Source: Acephala macrosclerotiorum (taxonomy: Eukaryota > Ascomycota > Leotiomycetes > Helotiales > Mollisiaceae). From it: DNA of 64,000 nt. This document shows, piece after piece, positions 35,503 to 47,599 of the stretch (the stretch's first letter is position 1; the number at the start of each line of letters is the position of its first letter). The notes under the pieces are model-generated. The model worked only from the letters and a program-made list of their open reading frames with translations. It was not told the DNA's origin and did no database searches. Position numbers and translations under genes: made by a program. The stretch covers positions 1 through 64,000 of the forward strand of contig MU119350.1 of assembly GCA_014904845.1 (NCBI GenBank), given 5' to 3'.

Positions 35503-37957
35503 TCATTCATACCGATACCCCTCTGGTGCTGGCGGTGTCGTCGTTGCCCATTGTGGTGCTAGTGATGGAAACCTTTCAGCATCCACGAGCGTCTGTACCC
35601 GCTGCGGAGTCGCCCAAGGCAATGGCTTAGGAGCTGCCGGTGCGCCTTCTATCCTCGGTCTCGACATATCCCAAGCAGTATACGTAGGCTGCATATTGTT
35701 CTCAATCCATGGCAGTCCTTGGAGTCTTGGCGCGGCTGCTTCAATCGATGCTTTCGCCCTCGAAATTTCTGCAAAGAACGCCTGCTCGGAAAGAGGACCA
35801 TTATGAACATTTCTAGCGCGTAATGACACACATTGATATTCTGGAATCTCATGTACAATTTCCGTGCTTCTGTTTGCACTTGTCATCAAGACCTTGAAAA
35901 TTGGACCTGCTTGATTGTCGTTGCCAGCAATCGATTGGAGCGTATGGACCACGGATCGCAAGTCTTCAGTGGAGTTATTCATCCTGGTCTCGAATTCAGA
36001 GAAGCCGTCGATGATGCAGAACACAAGTGTTCCTCTGGGAAGCTGATGGACGAGCTGATGAAACAGGTGACGTAAAGCATCGAGCTCGTGCCCTCTCAGA
36101 TCATTGTACAACTCCTGCTGACCCAACATCTCAAGGCTTGGCTCCGGCGTATTCGGGTATAGTAGCAGCTGGCAGATCAAGCTTCGGAGCAGACCATGAG
36201 GTCCTCTAAGAGGATCGTCAAAAGTCACGTGCTGACCACAGAAGAAGTGCAGGACAACAGTTGATTGAAGTTTGACGATACTGGCGATGAAGGTGGCACA
36301 AAAGACTGACATGGGTGAGGTTTTGCCCATCTTTGCTTGGTCGAAATGGCCATCAACCAGAAGGACGTCGGACCTGCCACCTCCCAGCCAACTTTTGAAG
36401 GCTCCAAGGGTCATCAGCCAACGGCCATGCGCCAGTATATCGGTTTTGAAGTTATTGCTTTGCCTGAGGGTGTATCCAAGATCGTTACTTGCGGCATCAA
36501 ACGGCACATCTAAGAGACTGAGGAGCTCAGAAGTCGAGACTTTCCGATATGTCGGCGCTGGTGAGCGGTAGACCTGGGGCTGTGAATATCCTGCTCAACG
36601 TTAGATGTTGTTTCATCTACTCCTCTAGCTCGACTCACCTGCGTAGTGCACATTCTCTAGCACGATGTAGTATATCCCTGTCTGTATCGTAGCTGCATGG
36701 TTCGCGTTGACAATCTCAAGAGTAGCATTCTGAGACATCTCAAACTGTCTCTTGAGATCATCCATTCTCCTTTCTATCGCGGAGAATCCAGCCTGGATTT
36801 CTTCTCCTTTTTCGTTGAGATTCCGCGTGATATGATTCTTCACTTCCTCTTGTACCTCTCCAAGCTGGACTTTCGATTCCTCGCGATGTATTTGAAGGTT
36901 CTCTCCAACAGCGGTCAAATCTTTGGAGACGTTGGCGACTCGAACATGGGTGCTGACAACAGTCTCCCTGATGGCGTTTATTCCCCTCTCGTTCCTTATG
37001 CCTGTTTGGTCGATTTTCGCGAGCTCCTTGTGTGTGAGGTTGTCAAGGCAATTCTTCAGATCGGCGTAACCTTTGTTCACCTTCGCAACACTTGCTTCAA
37101 TGAGGTTCAGCTCTTGGCCGGGTATTTGCCTCCCCCAGCGCTTGAAGACTTGAAGCTGTTAGTTATTTTGAATCATAGCACATTATGAGATAGTCTTCCA
37201 CTCACAAACAGCATCATGCCTTCGAAGCAGAATTCTGATCAATTGTGGCATCTCTTCTAGCAACATTTTATATAGTGCAGTGACATTCTCCTGGAGTGAC
37301 TCTTCTTTTGGATAAAAACCTCGAGTCGTGGTGGCTTTTTCAATGATTTCTGGAATTAGTTTAAATGCTTCAAATATCTTTTCCCTGTTTGCTTCTCGTT
37401 GTTGAACCGCCTTCCGACATCAGTGAATATTTGATAGCTGTGAAGCATTGTGCATACCTGGAAGATGAGAGTGAGTCCCGCGCGCAGAATGTTTAGTCCC
37501 CACTGATCTGGTATGATATCCAACAGCGGAACTATTGTGGTGCCCATAGTTTGGCCCTGCCTGAAGAAAACTCGGAGGGGATTCTTGTCGCCTTTGGCCT
37601 TGTAAACATCCTGTGCTTTCTGCATCTGTCCCACCACGTCGCTCCATTTGCAATCCAATACATTGAAATCAAACTTCTCCCCGGCTTCTATGCACACATC
37701 GAGGACATCCTTCAAATCACTTCGAATGTCAGCCACGACATCAACCATATCGCCAGCAAAGATTGCAAGACTCACTGATATGGTTTTTTGGTAGTGAATG
37801 CCATGCGCTGCTTGTCGTAATGGCTATCAGCACCGACGGCTTTATGAACTTGTTCGCCTGGCCCTCCTCGCCATTGACCGAACATCTCGAGCTCATCGTC
37901 ATCATTCAATCGGTCGCTCAGACCCGTCGGAGTCCGCAACAACATTGGTTCAGCCAT
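35503..37957 (-). CDS. DUF7708-like / NACHT-like fungal STAND protein
   Basis: Five exons in minus-strand order: 37957-37834, 37774-37458, 37410-37210, 37155-36639, 36590-35503. All phases agree, giving 748 residues. After a short N-terminus comes a helical region (PLRVFFRQGQTMGTT, WGLNILRAGLTLIFQ, then AVQQREANREKIFEAFKLIP) resembling the DUF7708 domain of fungal NACHT/ankyrin proteins. A coiled-coil follows (EVQEEVKNHITRNLNEKGEE). The C-terminal half is NTPase-like: LLVDGHFDQAKMGKTSPM where a P-loop would lie, VVLHFFCGQHV, and a Walker B-like GTLVFCIIDGF. A canonical GxxxxGK[ST] is absent, so nucleotide binding is doubtful. It is divergently paired with the AAA ATPase gene across a 598-bp gap. 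Likely role: non-self recognition or signalling, by family inference. Confidence 0.8.
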
Positions 37958-38555
37958 TGTGAAAAAAGACCTATTTGATGAGGGATGCCACAGCAAGAGC
38001 GTATGTATGCATCGTAGGGAAGGATGACGCTCTCCAAAACCACTTTGTGCTGAACTCAGCCTCACTGTCACCTGTTTTGACGAGGTCGGAGGGGTCGACT
38101 TTTGGCCCCCAAGATAGCGGGCCGCTTCCTTCCCTCGCCCCCGGTCGTGCAGGATCACCAACCACGTCTGGAATCTTCCGATGATTTTCGTAAGAATTTA
38201 TTGGCTTGGCGTATATTCAGCAGCAAAAACCACTGCATCTCGCGCAGATGAGGCGCTCTGCTAGAACTCTTCGGGCAACGCGCCGAGCTCGAGTGACCAT
38301 TCTGAGGCATCTCATCGGCAGGGATAACTTGGCCGCTTCAGCTGCAGCTTACAGAGGAGGTTGGTCAACCAGCTGCGATTATTACATGAGGCTGAGTTCC
38401 TCCTGACCTGATCTCGACCTCGATTAGGCTTCGCAAGCACCGCTCATTGTTATCAATCAGTCCATTGCCGCACGAGCTCATCTCTCCCACATCAGATTCC
38501 CACCGGAAGAGGCTGAGGACATCAGAGGAGGTGGACAGATTGAGCTGCCTTAATC
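37958..38555. promoter_or_regulatory. Shared divergent promoter region
   Basis: A 598-bp gap between start codons of the NACHT-like gene (minus) and the AAA ATPase gene (plus). No coding sequence is convincing; the arrangement allows co-regulation. No specific element is assigned. Confidence 0.4.
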
Positions 38556-41500
38556 ATGAGTGGAATGAATGCTGAGGATTCAAGAAGGACTCCACCTCCT
38601 TCTCCTCCACGATCATCAGTCGATCCACCCGCAATTCAGGAAAATGGCCCCGGCAGGAATACCGTTACCCGCCATGACACGAAAGAAGACGTTCCCAAAC
38701 AGTCCTCGGATGGAGAGACCGTCCTGGTCGATATCACGACTGGGGAGCAGGAGCAAGCAAAGAATGAACGGGATAAAATTTTGAGTGAAATTGAAATTCA
38801 GCATCGACAGCGAGAAAGAGATAGATCTAAGCGTTTAGAGCTTGATGATAGAGACCTCGGTGACAAACTTCGACCCGCCATTGTCGACTTCCCAGGCCCT
38901 CCTCCGGGACGCGATTCGGACCAGTTGAATCGCCTCCACGATCAAATCAGAGATCTAGAGCATCGCGTTCGAGGTATTGAGAGAAGACGCCGCAGCTCTT
39001 CATCAAGCTCATCGTCCACGAACAGCGGTCATGAGATAGACGACGACCCTGAGGATGGCGATGCTCTTCACGAGCGGCGCACGATTTCAGAAGTACGAGA
39101 ATGTAACTGGGAGCAATTCAAGAATCGATTCAGCGCTCATGATGGAGATTATGCCATCGAATGTCTCCTAGCTGGAGACAAGCTGAAAGATGAGATCGCC
39201 CACGAACAGAGACGACGAGTCCTGGCTGAACAGAGGTTCATGTTAATGTCCGATGAGAAGATCGAGAGTGCGCTTCCGCGACAGAAAGTACGGCTGGACA
39301 AGGCTTGGAGCGACATGATGCAAGGGACAGATTCAAAGAAAGAGATGGAGAAACAATGGGTGCAGCGAATTCGTATCAATTCTGTTCCTGTGCTGAAGAG
39401 ATTGGGGAAGGCTACGGGGGAGACTTGGTCGGGTCAGTCGAGGACGTTCTTCAGGCCGTTCAGAGCACTGATTCATTATCACGACAAGATGAAAGAAGAA
39501 TTAGGAACTCTGGAGAGTAAGATTGTGCAGTCTCATCAACAGGATGCTCTGAAGAAGGACCTGGAAGCTCTCAAGAAAGATCCTTCACCGTCAGAAAGAG
39601 TCGATTCTCACATCGTGACCGAACCAGAAGCTCTAAACGACACATCGGGCAACAGCACTGCTGCAGCATCTCCGATGGTTGAAAACACCGAGGAGAAAGC
39701 TACAGTACCCACCAGTCCTGCACGTCCTGAGAGCAAGCCAATCGCATCTCTTGCAGCAGACGAAGGATCCCAGCCTAAGAAGACCGGAATCAATCGCACC
39801 GACACCTTGCTCAGCGAACTGCCAGATGAACCGGAAGACTCTGAAGAGCAGAAGCTGGAGCAGTTGATGAACAGCAAAGAAGCCCTTAGAGACCTGCGAT
39901 GCTACGTAAGGTTTGTGGAAGAAAAGCTTATACCCCTTTACAGTCAGTTCGACAAACCAGAAAACATCAACTCTCACAAGATCCGCTTCGATGATCTTTG
40001 GTACTTATTCCGCATCGGAGAACACATCTACGTCCCCAATCCCGCCAAGCATGATACCACACAGGCGAATTCGGTTTTGTCGAAGCAGCCTTCAGTGGAC
40101 CAGAGGATATGGAGACTCTTCTCTCTGTATCCGCCAAATGTCAACTACAAAGTTGCACCACTCAAGGAGAGCAAAGGGCGACTTCTTGTCCCGGAACCAG
40201 TCGTGGAGAAGGACAGAAACTCTCGGGTCAGATGTTATTATCTCGATTACGATGGCGAGTCATACGGTCCAGTCGTCAAAGAGTTCAACATCACATACTT
40301 CACTGGCGAAAAATCTATCAGAGAATTGGAAGTCTACCCTCTCCGTTTCGCAGTAGATTGCGAAGCCATCAAGAAAGAACATCAAGACATGGGACGAAAC
40401 TTTGTCCGGTACCTCACAGAACGACCTCTTGCGTACAACGGTTGGACACTCGTCACCGATCCCGAAGGAGATTCAATAAATAATTCCAATGGCGATGTGA
40501 TAAAATACCCTGAGCACATCGACAGCGATGTAATCGTCGATTTCAAAGAAGCGTTCCAGACTTACCCACCTTGGCGACCGGATTTCCAGTACAAGACAGC
40601 AGGCACGCCCAAGGCGACCACAGACACCGATAATTTCTTTGTAATTCGATGGTCGGATGCCAAGCGAACAGAATCTCTTTCCAAGACTGCTGAAATGGTG
40701 GTTGAGGATGACGACGTCGACTCTATCGAACGAAACCAAAATCTAGAAAGAGATCCCTACCTCAAGAAAGGCGGTGGCGAGAAGATCTACTCGGACGAGG
40801 ACCTGCTCATCCTCCCCCGTCGTCTATTCGCCTACGCTTTGAGGGAAAGACGATTCGTACACGTCGATGTCCGGTTCCTGAAACCTATCGCTGAACATCT
40901 CGACGGCTTCAAAAGCCTAAAGATAGATGACGACCACAGGAAGATGATCCAATCTCTTGTCTCTTTCCACTTCAAAAAGAAAGATATCGAGAAGAAAGGT
41001 CGCGAAATCTCGACCCAGGACTTGATCAGGGGAAAAGGTCGAGGATTGGTAATACTTCTTCATGGTGTCCCTGGAGTAGGGAAGACTGCTACTGCTGAGG
41101 CGGTTGCGCAGGCTAATAGGAAACCGTTGTTTCCGATCACTTGTGGAGATTTGGGGTTTACGCCTGAGAGTGTGGAGACGAGTTTGAATGAGATTTTTAG
41201 GTTGGCGCATCTTTGGGATTGTGTGTTGTTGTTGGATGAGGCGGATATCTTTTTGAGTCAGAGGACGAAGGATGATTTGAAGAGAAATGCTTTGGTTTCT
41301 GGTGAGTGAGAATCTTCCATTCGATTTGTCTCCCAAGCATAGCCAAGACGAGGTAATCGTTTAGTTTCCTCAGGACATTGTCTTGATCAACCTGAGCTTT
41401 CGAGGCGTGTAGCTGACACATCATAGTCTTTCTCCGCATCCTAGAATACTTCAACGGTATCCTCTTCCTCACAACCAACCGCCCCGGAACACTCGACGAA

Positions 41501-42538
41501 GCCGTCAAATCCCGCGTTCACATGTCGCTCTACTACTCTCCCCTCGGCGAATCTGAAACCGAAGAAATCTTCCGCCTCAACCTCGCACGCCTCAAAGAGA
41601 TCGAAGAACAACGCGCCGCCGCCTCAGGCGAAGAAGCACTATTCATCTTCGACGACGAAATCATCGCTTTCGCCAAACAACATTACAGGAAACACATCAA
41701 CGGCCCTGGACGATGGAATGGAAGACAGATTCGAAATGCCTTTCAAATAGCGGCGAGTTTGGCGCATTATGATGGGGATAGTAATCCAGGAGCTCAAAGA
41801 CAATTAGGAGCCAGGCATTTTCAGACGGTGGATGAGGCGACGACGAAGTATGATCAGTACCGGGCGGGGATAAGTGGGAAGTTGGAGGATGAGTTGGCAC
41901 ATGAAAGGGAGGAGAGGTGGGATGGGTTTCAGAGTACGGAGAGGGAGAGGGGTGGGAAGAGGAAGACGAGCTTTTATGGGGAGGATAAGAGGTATGCTGG
42001 ACATGGACACGGTGGTGGGGGAGGGGGAAGAGGGGGTTATGGAGGACATGTGCCATCGAGTCAGTTTCAGACTCCGAGTCCGATGGCGTATGGCAAGGGA
42101 ACTCCTGTCCAATCTCAGGGTCCGCCACCTCAGATGATGAGTGCTATGCAGTACCCTCCTTCGCCCACTCCGCCCCAGAGGACTGGTCTGCCGCAGGGAC
42201 AAGCGCAGTATCATGGCGGCCCACCCCAGGAGCCGGGAGGATACACCACAGTGGGATATGGTACACCAGGTAGCCAGCAGCTACCCCCTTTGCAGCAGCA
42301 GGGCTACACTCCTCAAGGGCATCAGCAACCCATGACGCAAGAACCTGCCTCATATGGACAAGGTGCTCCAGGTCCCTCGTCAGACCCGAGATACGTAACA
42401 CCAAATCAGGGCTATCAGGAGTATGCAGGGAGAGGGACGAGTCCGTCGGGAGTTGGGGCTCCAGGCGGCGGTCAGCCACCGTATGGTGTGAGTAGACCTT
42501 ACGATCCGACGAGAGATGTGTTTGTACATGGCCCCTGA
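38556..42538 (+). CDS. DUF7025-type AAA+ ATPase with disordered Q/P/G-rich tail
   Basis: Two exons, 38556-41301 and 41427-42538, encode 1285 residues. The N-terminal ~350 residues are charged, with a coiled coil (LHDQIRDLEHRVRGIERRRR) and a Ser run. The middle, with YYLDYDGESYGPVVKEFNIT and GEKSIRELEVYPLRFA, matches the fungal DUF7025 domain. The AAA+ module has Walker A GVPGVGKT (837-844), Walker B LLLDEAD (891-897) and, after the intron, GILFLTTNRPGTLDEAVKSR with the sensor and arginine-finger region. The last ~200 residues are Gly, Pro and Gln-rich and probably disordered, suggesting condensate or adaptor behaviour. The 125-bp intron interrupts between Walker B and sensor 1. Substrate unknown; members occur in large paralogous sets in filamentous ascomycetes, often beside HET/NLR genes. 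Confidence 0.9.
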
Positions 42539-42738
42539 TTTTCGGTCCGGCATTTGAGCTAATGTTGTTGATATGTGTGATGATAATATTCATACGAGAA
42601 GGGATTCTGAAAGTTTAGGCAGTAGGATACCAATGTCGCACATTATTCCATTCAGCTGCCTATCTCTGTTCCAATGTTACACGCGAATGGCGTATCTCAA
42701 ACTGTATAGATCCAAGTTCCTAGTTTCAAGTTCCTACA

Positions 42739-44403
42739 TCACAAACGATACCTAAAGCCCACTGTCTTAAAGTCCGTAACGTCCTCATAATCCTCAGGCG
42801 TCAACTCATTTATCTGCTTTTCGGGCGCCATCTGCTCTACCTCCCTCGCCCGCTGCGCCTCATCTCCTTCCACTCTATCTCGCCTCTTGTTCGCAAATCC
42901 CAAGTAGAGCCTCAATCCTAATGAAATCAAGACTACAAGCCCATAACAGATCAAAATAGCCCTGAACGCAGTGGGATACCCCTCCTTCGCCTCACTAGAC
43001 TTGAACGTCTGAGGTCCGGAGATATTGCCAGCGCAGTAGGTGATGAAGAGGATGGCAGTGACTGTCATTTTCTTGGTAACGCCTTTGTAGTTTGAGGATA
43101 TGAGGCCGAGGGTTAAGGGGATGGCTGCAGGTCCGGTTTGCAGGAGGTAGTAGGCGAATAATCGGACGCCTTTGGTTTTCACTGAGAAGATAAGCGCGCT
43201 TCCTACCACGGGTGGGAGAACGACGGTGATGATTAACAAGGTGGTAATGTTATGGAATCGACTAGCTAGCCAGCTGGTCGACAGAATCGTAGACATAGCG
43301 ATGACGGAAGCGGGGAGAGACACGAGTGTTGATTGCAGGGAGGTGAAGCCGAAACTCGTGATCGCGAGGTTGCCGAAACTTCCCGTTCCGCCGTTGGGGA
43401 TCTGGGTTAGAATTGAGATGGCGGCGAAGAAGTAGGTTTTGGGATCGGTGAGACATTCGAGGACTTGTTCGAGTTTCCAGCGGGAGTTGATGGGGTCTAC
43501 TCGTCCGGTTCCTCCAAGCACGACTCGGTCTTCGGCGTATTGCTTTTCCTCTTCTGTGAGGAAGGAGGCTTGATTAATGGTGTCTGGAAGGAGGAAGAAG
43601 ACGATAATGCTCCAGAAACTGGTGATGAGGCCGAAGATCTGGGCTTGTTAGGGGATAGTGTTGGGGATGAGGAGGAGGAGAGGCTTACGATGAACATCCA
43701 TCGCCATGGGGAGAGTGAGCTGTTGATCTGTCCAATTCCGTAGGCTAAGAGAGATGCAATGAACCCTCCGCAGCTATTTCCAGCAAACCAAACGCCGGTT
43801 CTTGCGGGAATTTCATCTCGTGTGTACCATACGCTTGTGACGTACACAAAGGCGGGGGAGATGGTTGCTTCCTGTCAACTATTCAGCATCCCGACTTCGC
43901 CCAGAGATGATAGTACTTACTGCAACACCAAGCAAGAATCGACAAGTTGCCAATCCTCCAAAGCTATGGCACGCAGCCGTGCTTGCAACGATAGCTCCCC
44001 ACAACAGCGTGACCCCAGACAGGTATTTCCCAATAGGCAATCTCTGAATCAAGATCGTAGTTGGATACTCAAAGGCTAAGTATCCAAAGTAAAAGATCGA
44101 TCCAACCCAAGAGTATTGCGTGCCATGCAAGTGGTTGTCCTCCGTCAACCCAAACACTGCAGCCGATGACAGGATCGTTTTATCCATGAAGTTCAGATTG
44201 TAAGTCACGAACATAATAGCCAGAATCCTGAAATCGATCTTGCGGATCACCCTCTTGGCAAGTGCTTTGGTGTATGGACTCACGTCCTGCACTTCCATCT
44301 CGGCGACGTCTGAGGGAGGTTCGACAGCCATTGTCTCAGATGTCAGCGGTGTCGACTCTGTGATTTCATCAACGCCGAACGAGGACTCGATGGAATCGTC
44401 CAT
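42739..44403 (-). CDS. MFS permease, allantoate/anion-cation symporter (Dal5-like) family
   Basis: Three exons in minus-strand order: 44403-43921, 43871-43689, 43638-42739, giving 521 residues, normal for the family. An acidic cytosolic N-terminus of about 50 residues precedes twelve predicted membrane helices. The first carries FRILAIMFVTYNLNFMDKTILSSAA, typical of the anion:cation symporter group (nicotinate, allantoate and pantothenate permeases such as Dal5, Tna1, Fen2). Further marks are ISPAFVYVTSVWYTRDE, the RTGVWFAGNSCGG helix and a long central loop with FLTEEEKQYAEDRV. Introns are 49 and 50 bp. It should import an organic anion across the plasma membrane; the substrate cannot be told from sequence. 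Confidence 0.9.
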
Positions 44404-45146
44404 CGTGCATAAACGCCGTCGCCCTTATGTATTGTTCATCGGGCATGCGGGCAATGTCGGGCGATAAGACTATCAATGGTTCGTTACATGGTGTCGTAAG
44501 GTTTGCTCTTCAAGAGTGGGAGTAGAGTCCGAGATAGTGGCGATCATCTTGGCTGCCAGCACGTGACAATCATATACATGAGAATCTTCGTCTTTGGCGT
44601 CTTCCTTTCCAATTCGAGCTCATGCTCCTGATTTCGTCGAGAGAGAATTCTTGATGAATGTAGCTTCTAAAACGCAAAAGGTAGAGATTGAGTTTGTGAG
44701 AGTGGTGGGGTCTTTCAGGAAGGCGCAGGACGTGCACCCCCCAAGCGCGTGCCTCCATGCTTCTCACGACTTGAAAATGTTTCTCTATCCTTCTTCTCTT
44801 CTCTTTTACAGGCTCTGCTCAATTCACAGTCGCTGAACCAAGCTTAGCGATACTCCACAATGCTATTAGATGCCAAATATAATGTTATGAATCGGGATGG
44901 GATGCGACCAGTGTCGTGACTTTGAAGTGTTCAGTGCATTGCGACCGTGACCCCGAAGTTTGGCTCATTGGTGCGCGAATGCGAGGTGCCATGTGCAGGG
45001 CCGCTTTCGAAGCTCCGCCGCAGTTTTGTTCGTCTACATGATGCTGTCATCTTCTATTCCGTTTTACTACCAGATTTCTTTTATTGCTGCCGTCTCAGAT
45101 TCGATCTTTGTTGATGTACTTTAGAGTCTTTTGGATACAATCGAAG
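44404..45146. other. Divergent promoter region
   Basis: About 740 bp between the permease and the HET gene. No motif-bearing frame is seen. An upstream ATG at 45084 could extend the HET protein by 21 residues. Confidence 0.45.
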
Positions 45147-47546
45147 ATGGATTTTACCCCCACCTCTTTTTGTGAAGCTTGCAGTAAAATCTGTTTTCCA
45201 GCATTAAGAACCCCATCCACGTCCGAGATCCAGGACCTTCTCAGTGGGAAACTCACTGGTACCACTTTCGCTAGCTCTGGGAATGGCGGTCCCATCGTAA
45301 AGGTCGCACTGGGGACTCTTAAGAGAATCAAACGAGACTCTGTTACTTGCACTCTATGCTCGCTTTTCTTTCATGTCATTCAGCGGCAAGGAGCTGTATA
45401 CCAAACCAACGTCTCTCTTGATGATGAAAATATTGTCTTTCGCGCTGATCCCGATTCACGTTACGGCAACGTTACAGATTTGAGCAAAACTAATAGCGCC
45501 AATTGGCATATCCGGAGGCTGAGCTTGTACGGGTACAGCACGAAGAATATGGATAACCCAGTCGCACGATTCAATTCTATTCTCCAAGCTTGTACAGTTG
45601 GTGCGACACTTTTAGCTTCGAGGAATCCCACGACGCCGGATGCGGGTGTTGAGGTGCCAAAAATGCTGTTTGGTGGCAGGCGACGTCCACCAGTGGTCAA
45701 CGTAAAACTAATTAGAGGGTGGATAGATATGTGCGAGCATGAGCATGGAACGGGTTGCTCTTTGACTGAAACCCAACTACAGAATTCCCGGTAAATCAAT
45801 TTCTCTTCTGAATATACGCCGAATGTTAATCTTGGTGCTAACCATGAGACTGCTCTAGCTTGACTTACATTCGTTTGATTGATGTCAAGGAGAGAACGAT
45901 CAAGAAGTTTTCAAATGTCACCAGTCAAGACATCAAATACGCTGCCTTGAGCTATTGTTGGGGCTTGGCTTCGGTCTCGAAGCCTGTCACACTTCTGAAA
46001 TCAAACATCGAAATGCTTCAGATGCCGGGAGCTTTTGTGAGCATCAGACTTCCACAGACAATCGAAGATGCTTTAGATCTCGCATCTATGCTCAACTTAG
46101 ACTATCTTTGGGTTGATGCTCTTTGCATCGTTCAAGATGATGCCATTGATCAAGCATATCAAATCGGCAAAATGGCCACGATCTACAGCTCCGCATTTCT
46201 TACCATAGTTGCCGCATCAGGAGAACACTCAAATTCTGGGCTACCGGGGCTCAGAACTGGGACGCGCAATTACGTTCAAAGAGAGGTGGTCGTGATTTCG
46301 CCGAGTGACCACGAGCCAGGCCTGTCCCTTATGACGACGATGAAATCGCATCCAAAACACTGGGATCAGTTTCAAAGGGCGGAGTACGAAGACATCGATT
46401 ACAGTACATGGAACAGCCGAGCCTGGACGATGCAAGAGAGAGCACTCTCACGCCGGAACTTGATCTTCACTCAAGAACAAGTTCTCTGGAGCTGCAACAA
46501 AGCTTACTTCTGTGAGGAGTCGGCGTTCGAAGTCCCGAATACTCGATTCCGACATTCAGGCAGGAACGCACACTCAATCGGACTTGACTTCTCCAACCAA
46601 ACCTCATTTTGGCGTCAATATCAGGCCCTAGTAGAGAACTATACCAAACGAGATATCACGTGTAAAGGTGATATCTACGACGCTTTTTCAGCCATCATCC
46701 AGGGGCTGGAAAGTACTTCGAATGAGAGATTCTTTTGGGGTCTCCCATGCTCTCGCTTCGAGCTTGCAATATCTTGGGACACGTTACACGGGCAATATAG
46801 ACGGACGGATCTTTCGAAGCTACCAATGACGAATTTGAAGAGGAATGTGGCAATGCCAAGCTGGTCGTGGATGGGGTGGATTGGGATTGCTCGATGTTGG
46901 ATCGCGGATGAACGACTTGAGAGGTGGGATTTTTTCTCATTGTCCCATCCTCGGTCAGTGCTGATGAGAATACAGCGAGAAACCGGAAGTCGTTTGTTAC
47001 ACTCGCCGAAAAGATCAACTCGTTCTTGTCCAAGCACCTAATCACATTGACGATGACTTCGAGACAGCAGACATCAACATTTCTGATCGAGTGTCTCAAT
47101 CTGACCTCGCAGAGCATCTACCCCACCTCACTAACACCAATCTAGACACGTTCCCCGACGAGTATATGCTCTTCTTCTGGACGCAATCAGCGCTTTTCAC
47201 CATAGACCAATCCACGATCTCAAATCCGCATGATGCTAGCTACGATTTCGGTAAGTACGCAGATGACCCAAATCCGATCCTTCGGGGCCATGCAGGTGAA
47301 GTAGCTGGGAGCGTGTGTAAGACGGCGCCTGAACATTGGGGCTTGTACAAAAACGACAATCGCCCCCAGGAGTTTATTGCTGTGGCTCGAAGGTCGATAC
47401 CAGAGATCCCAGACATTCCTGCTGTTATTCTCGCGATGCAGATTGAGTGGAAAAATGGAATCGCGTACAGAGTCAACATGGCAGAGATTCAAGAAGAGGC
47501 TTGGACAAAAGCAAGTCCGAAGAGAACGCTTGTTGCTCTAGCATGA
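45147..47546 (+). CDS. HET-domain protein (second copy type)
   Basis: Three exons (45147-45790, 45859-46923, 46976-47546) encode 759 residues. I start at MDFTPTSFCEAC, which places the CxxC-bearing N-terminus (FCEACSKICF) found in many HET proteins. The HET core follows exon 2's start: YAALSYCWG, IEDALDLASMLNLDYLWVDALCIVQDD, IGKMATIYSSAFLTIVAASG, and WNSRAWTMQERALSRRNLIF. The second intron (52 bp, GTGGGA...TACAG, CTGAT branch) is needed to change frame into KPEVVCYTRRKDQLV; ignoring it truncates the protein early. Unlike the HET protein at 6.4 kb this one has the 'long' arrangement with an N-terminal extension of about 260 residues. Role: cell-death trigger in heterokaryon incompatibility, by family. 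Confidence 0.9.
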
Positions 47547-47599
47547 GAGTTGAAGGATATCAGGTAACAATCGTACTTGTTTCTACGAAATATGTTCTG

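Noticed and set aside
35195..35806. 203-codon plus frame with hydrophobic stretch
   Set aside because: Its second half is antisense to the C-terminus of the NACHT-like gene, whose exon chain is consistent.
46924..46975. Frameshift in the second HET gene
   Set aside because: A normal 52-bp intron with CTGAT branch and TACAG acceptor explains the change of frame.
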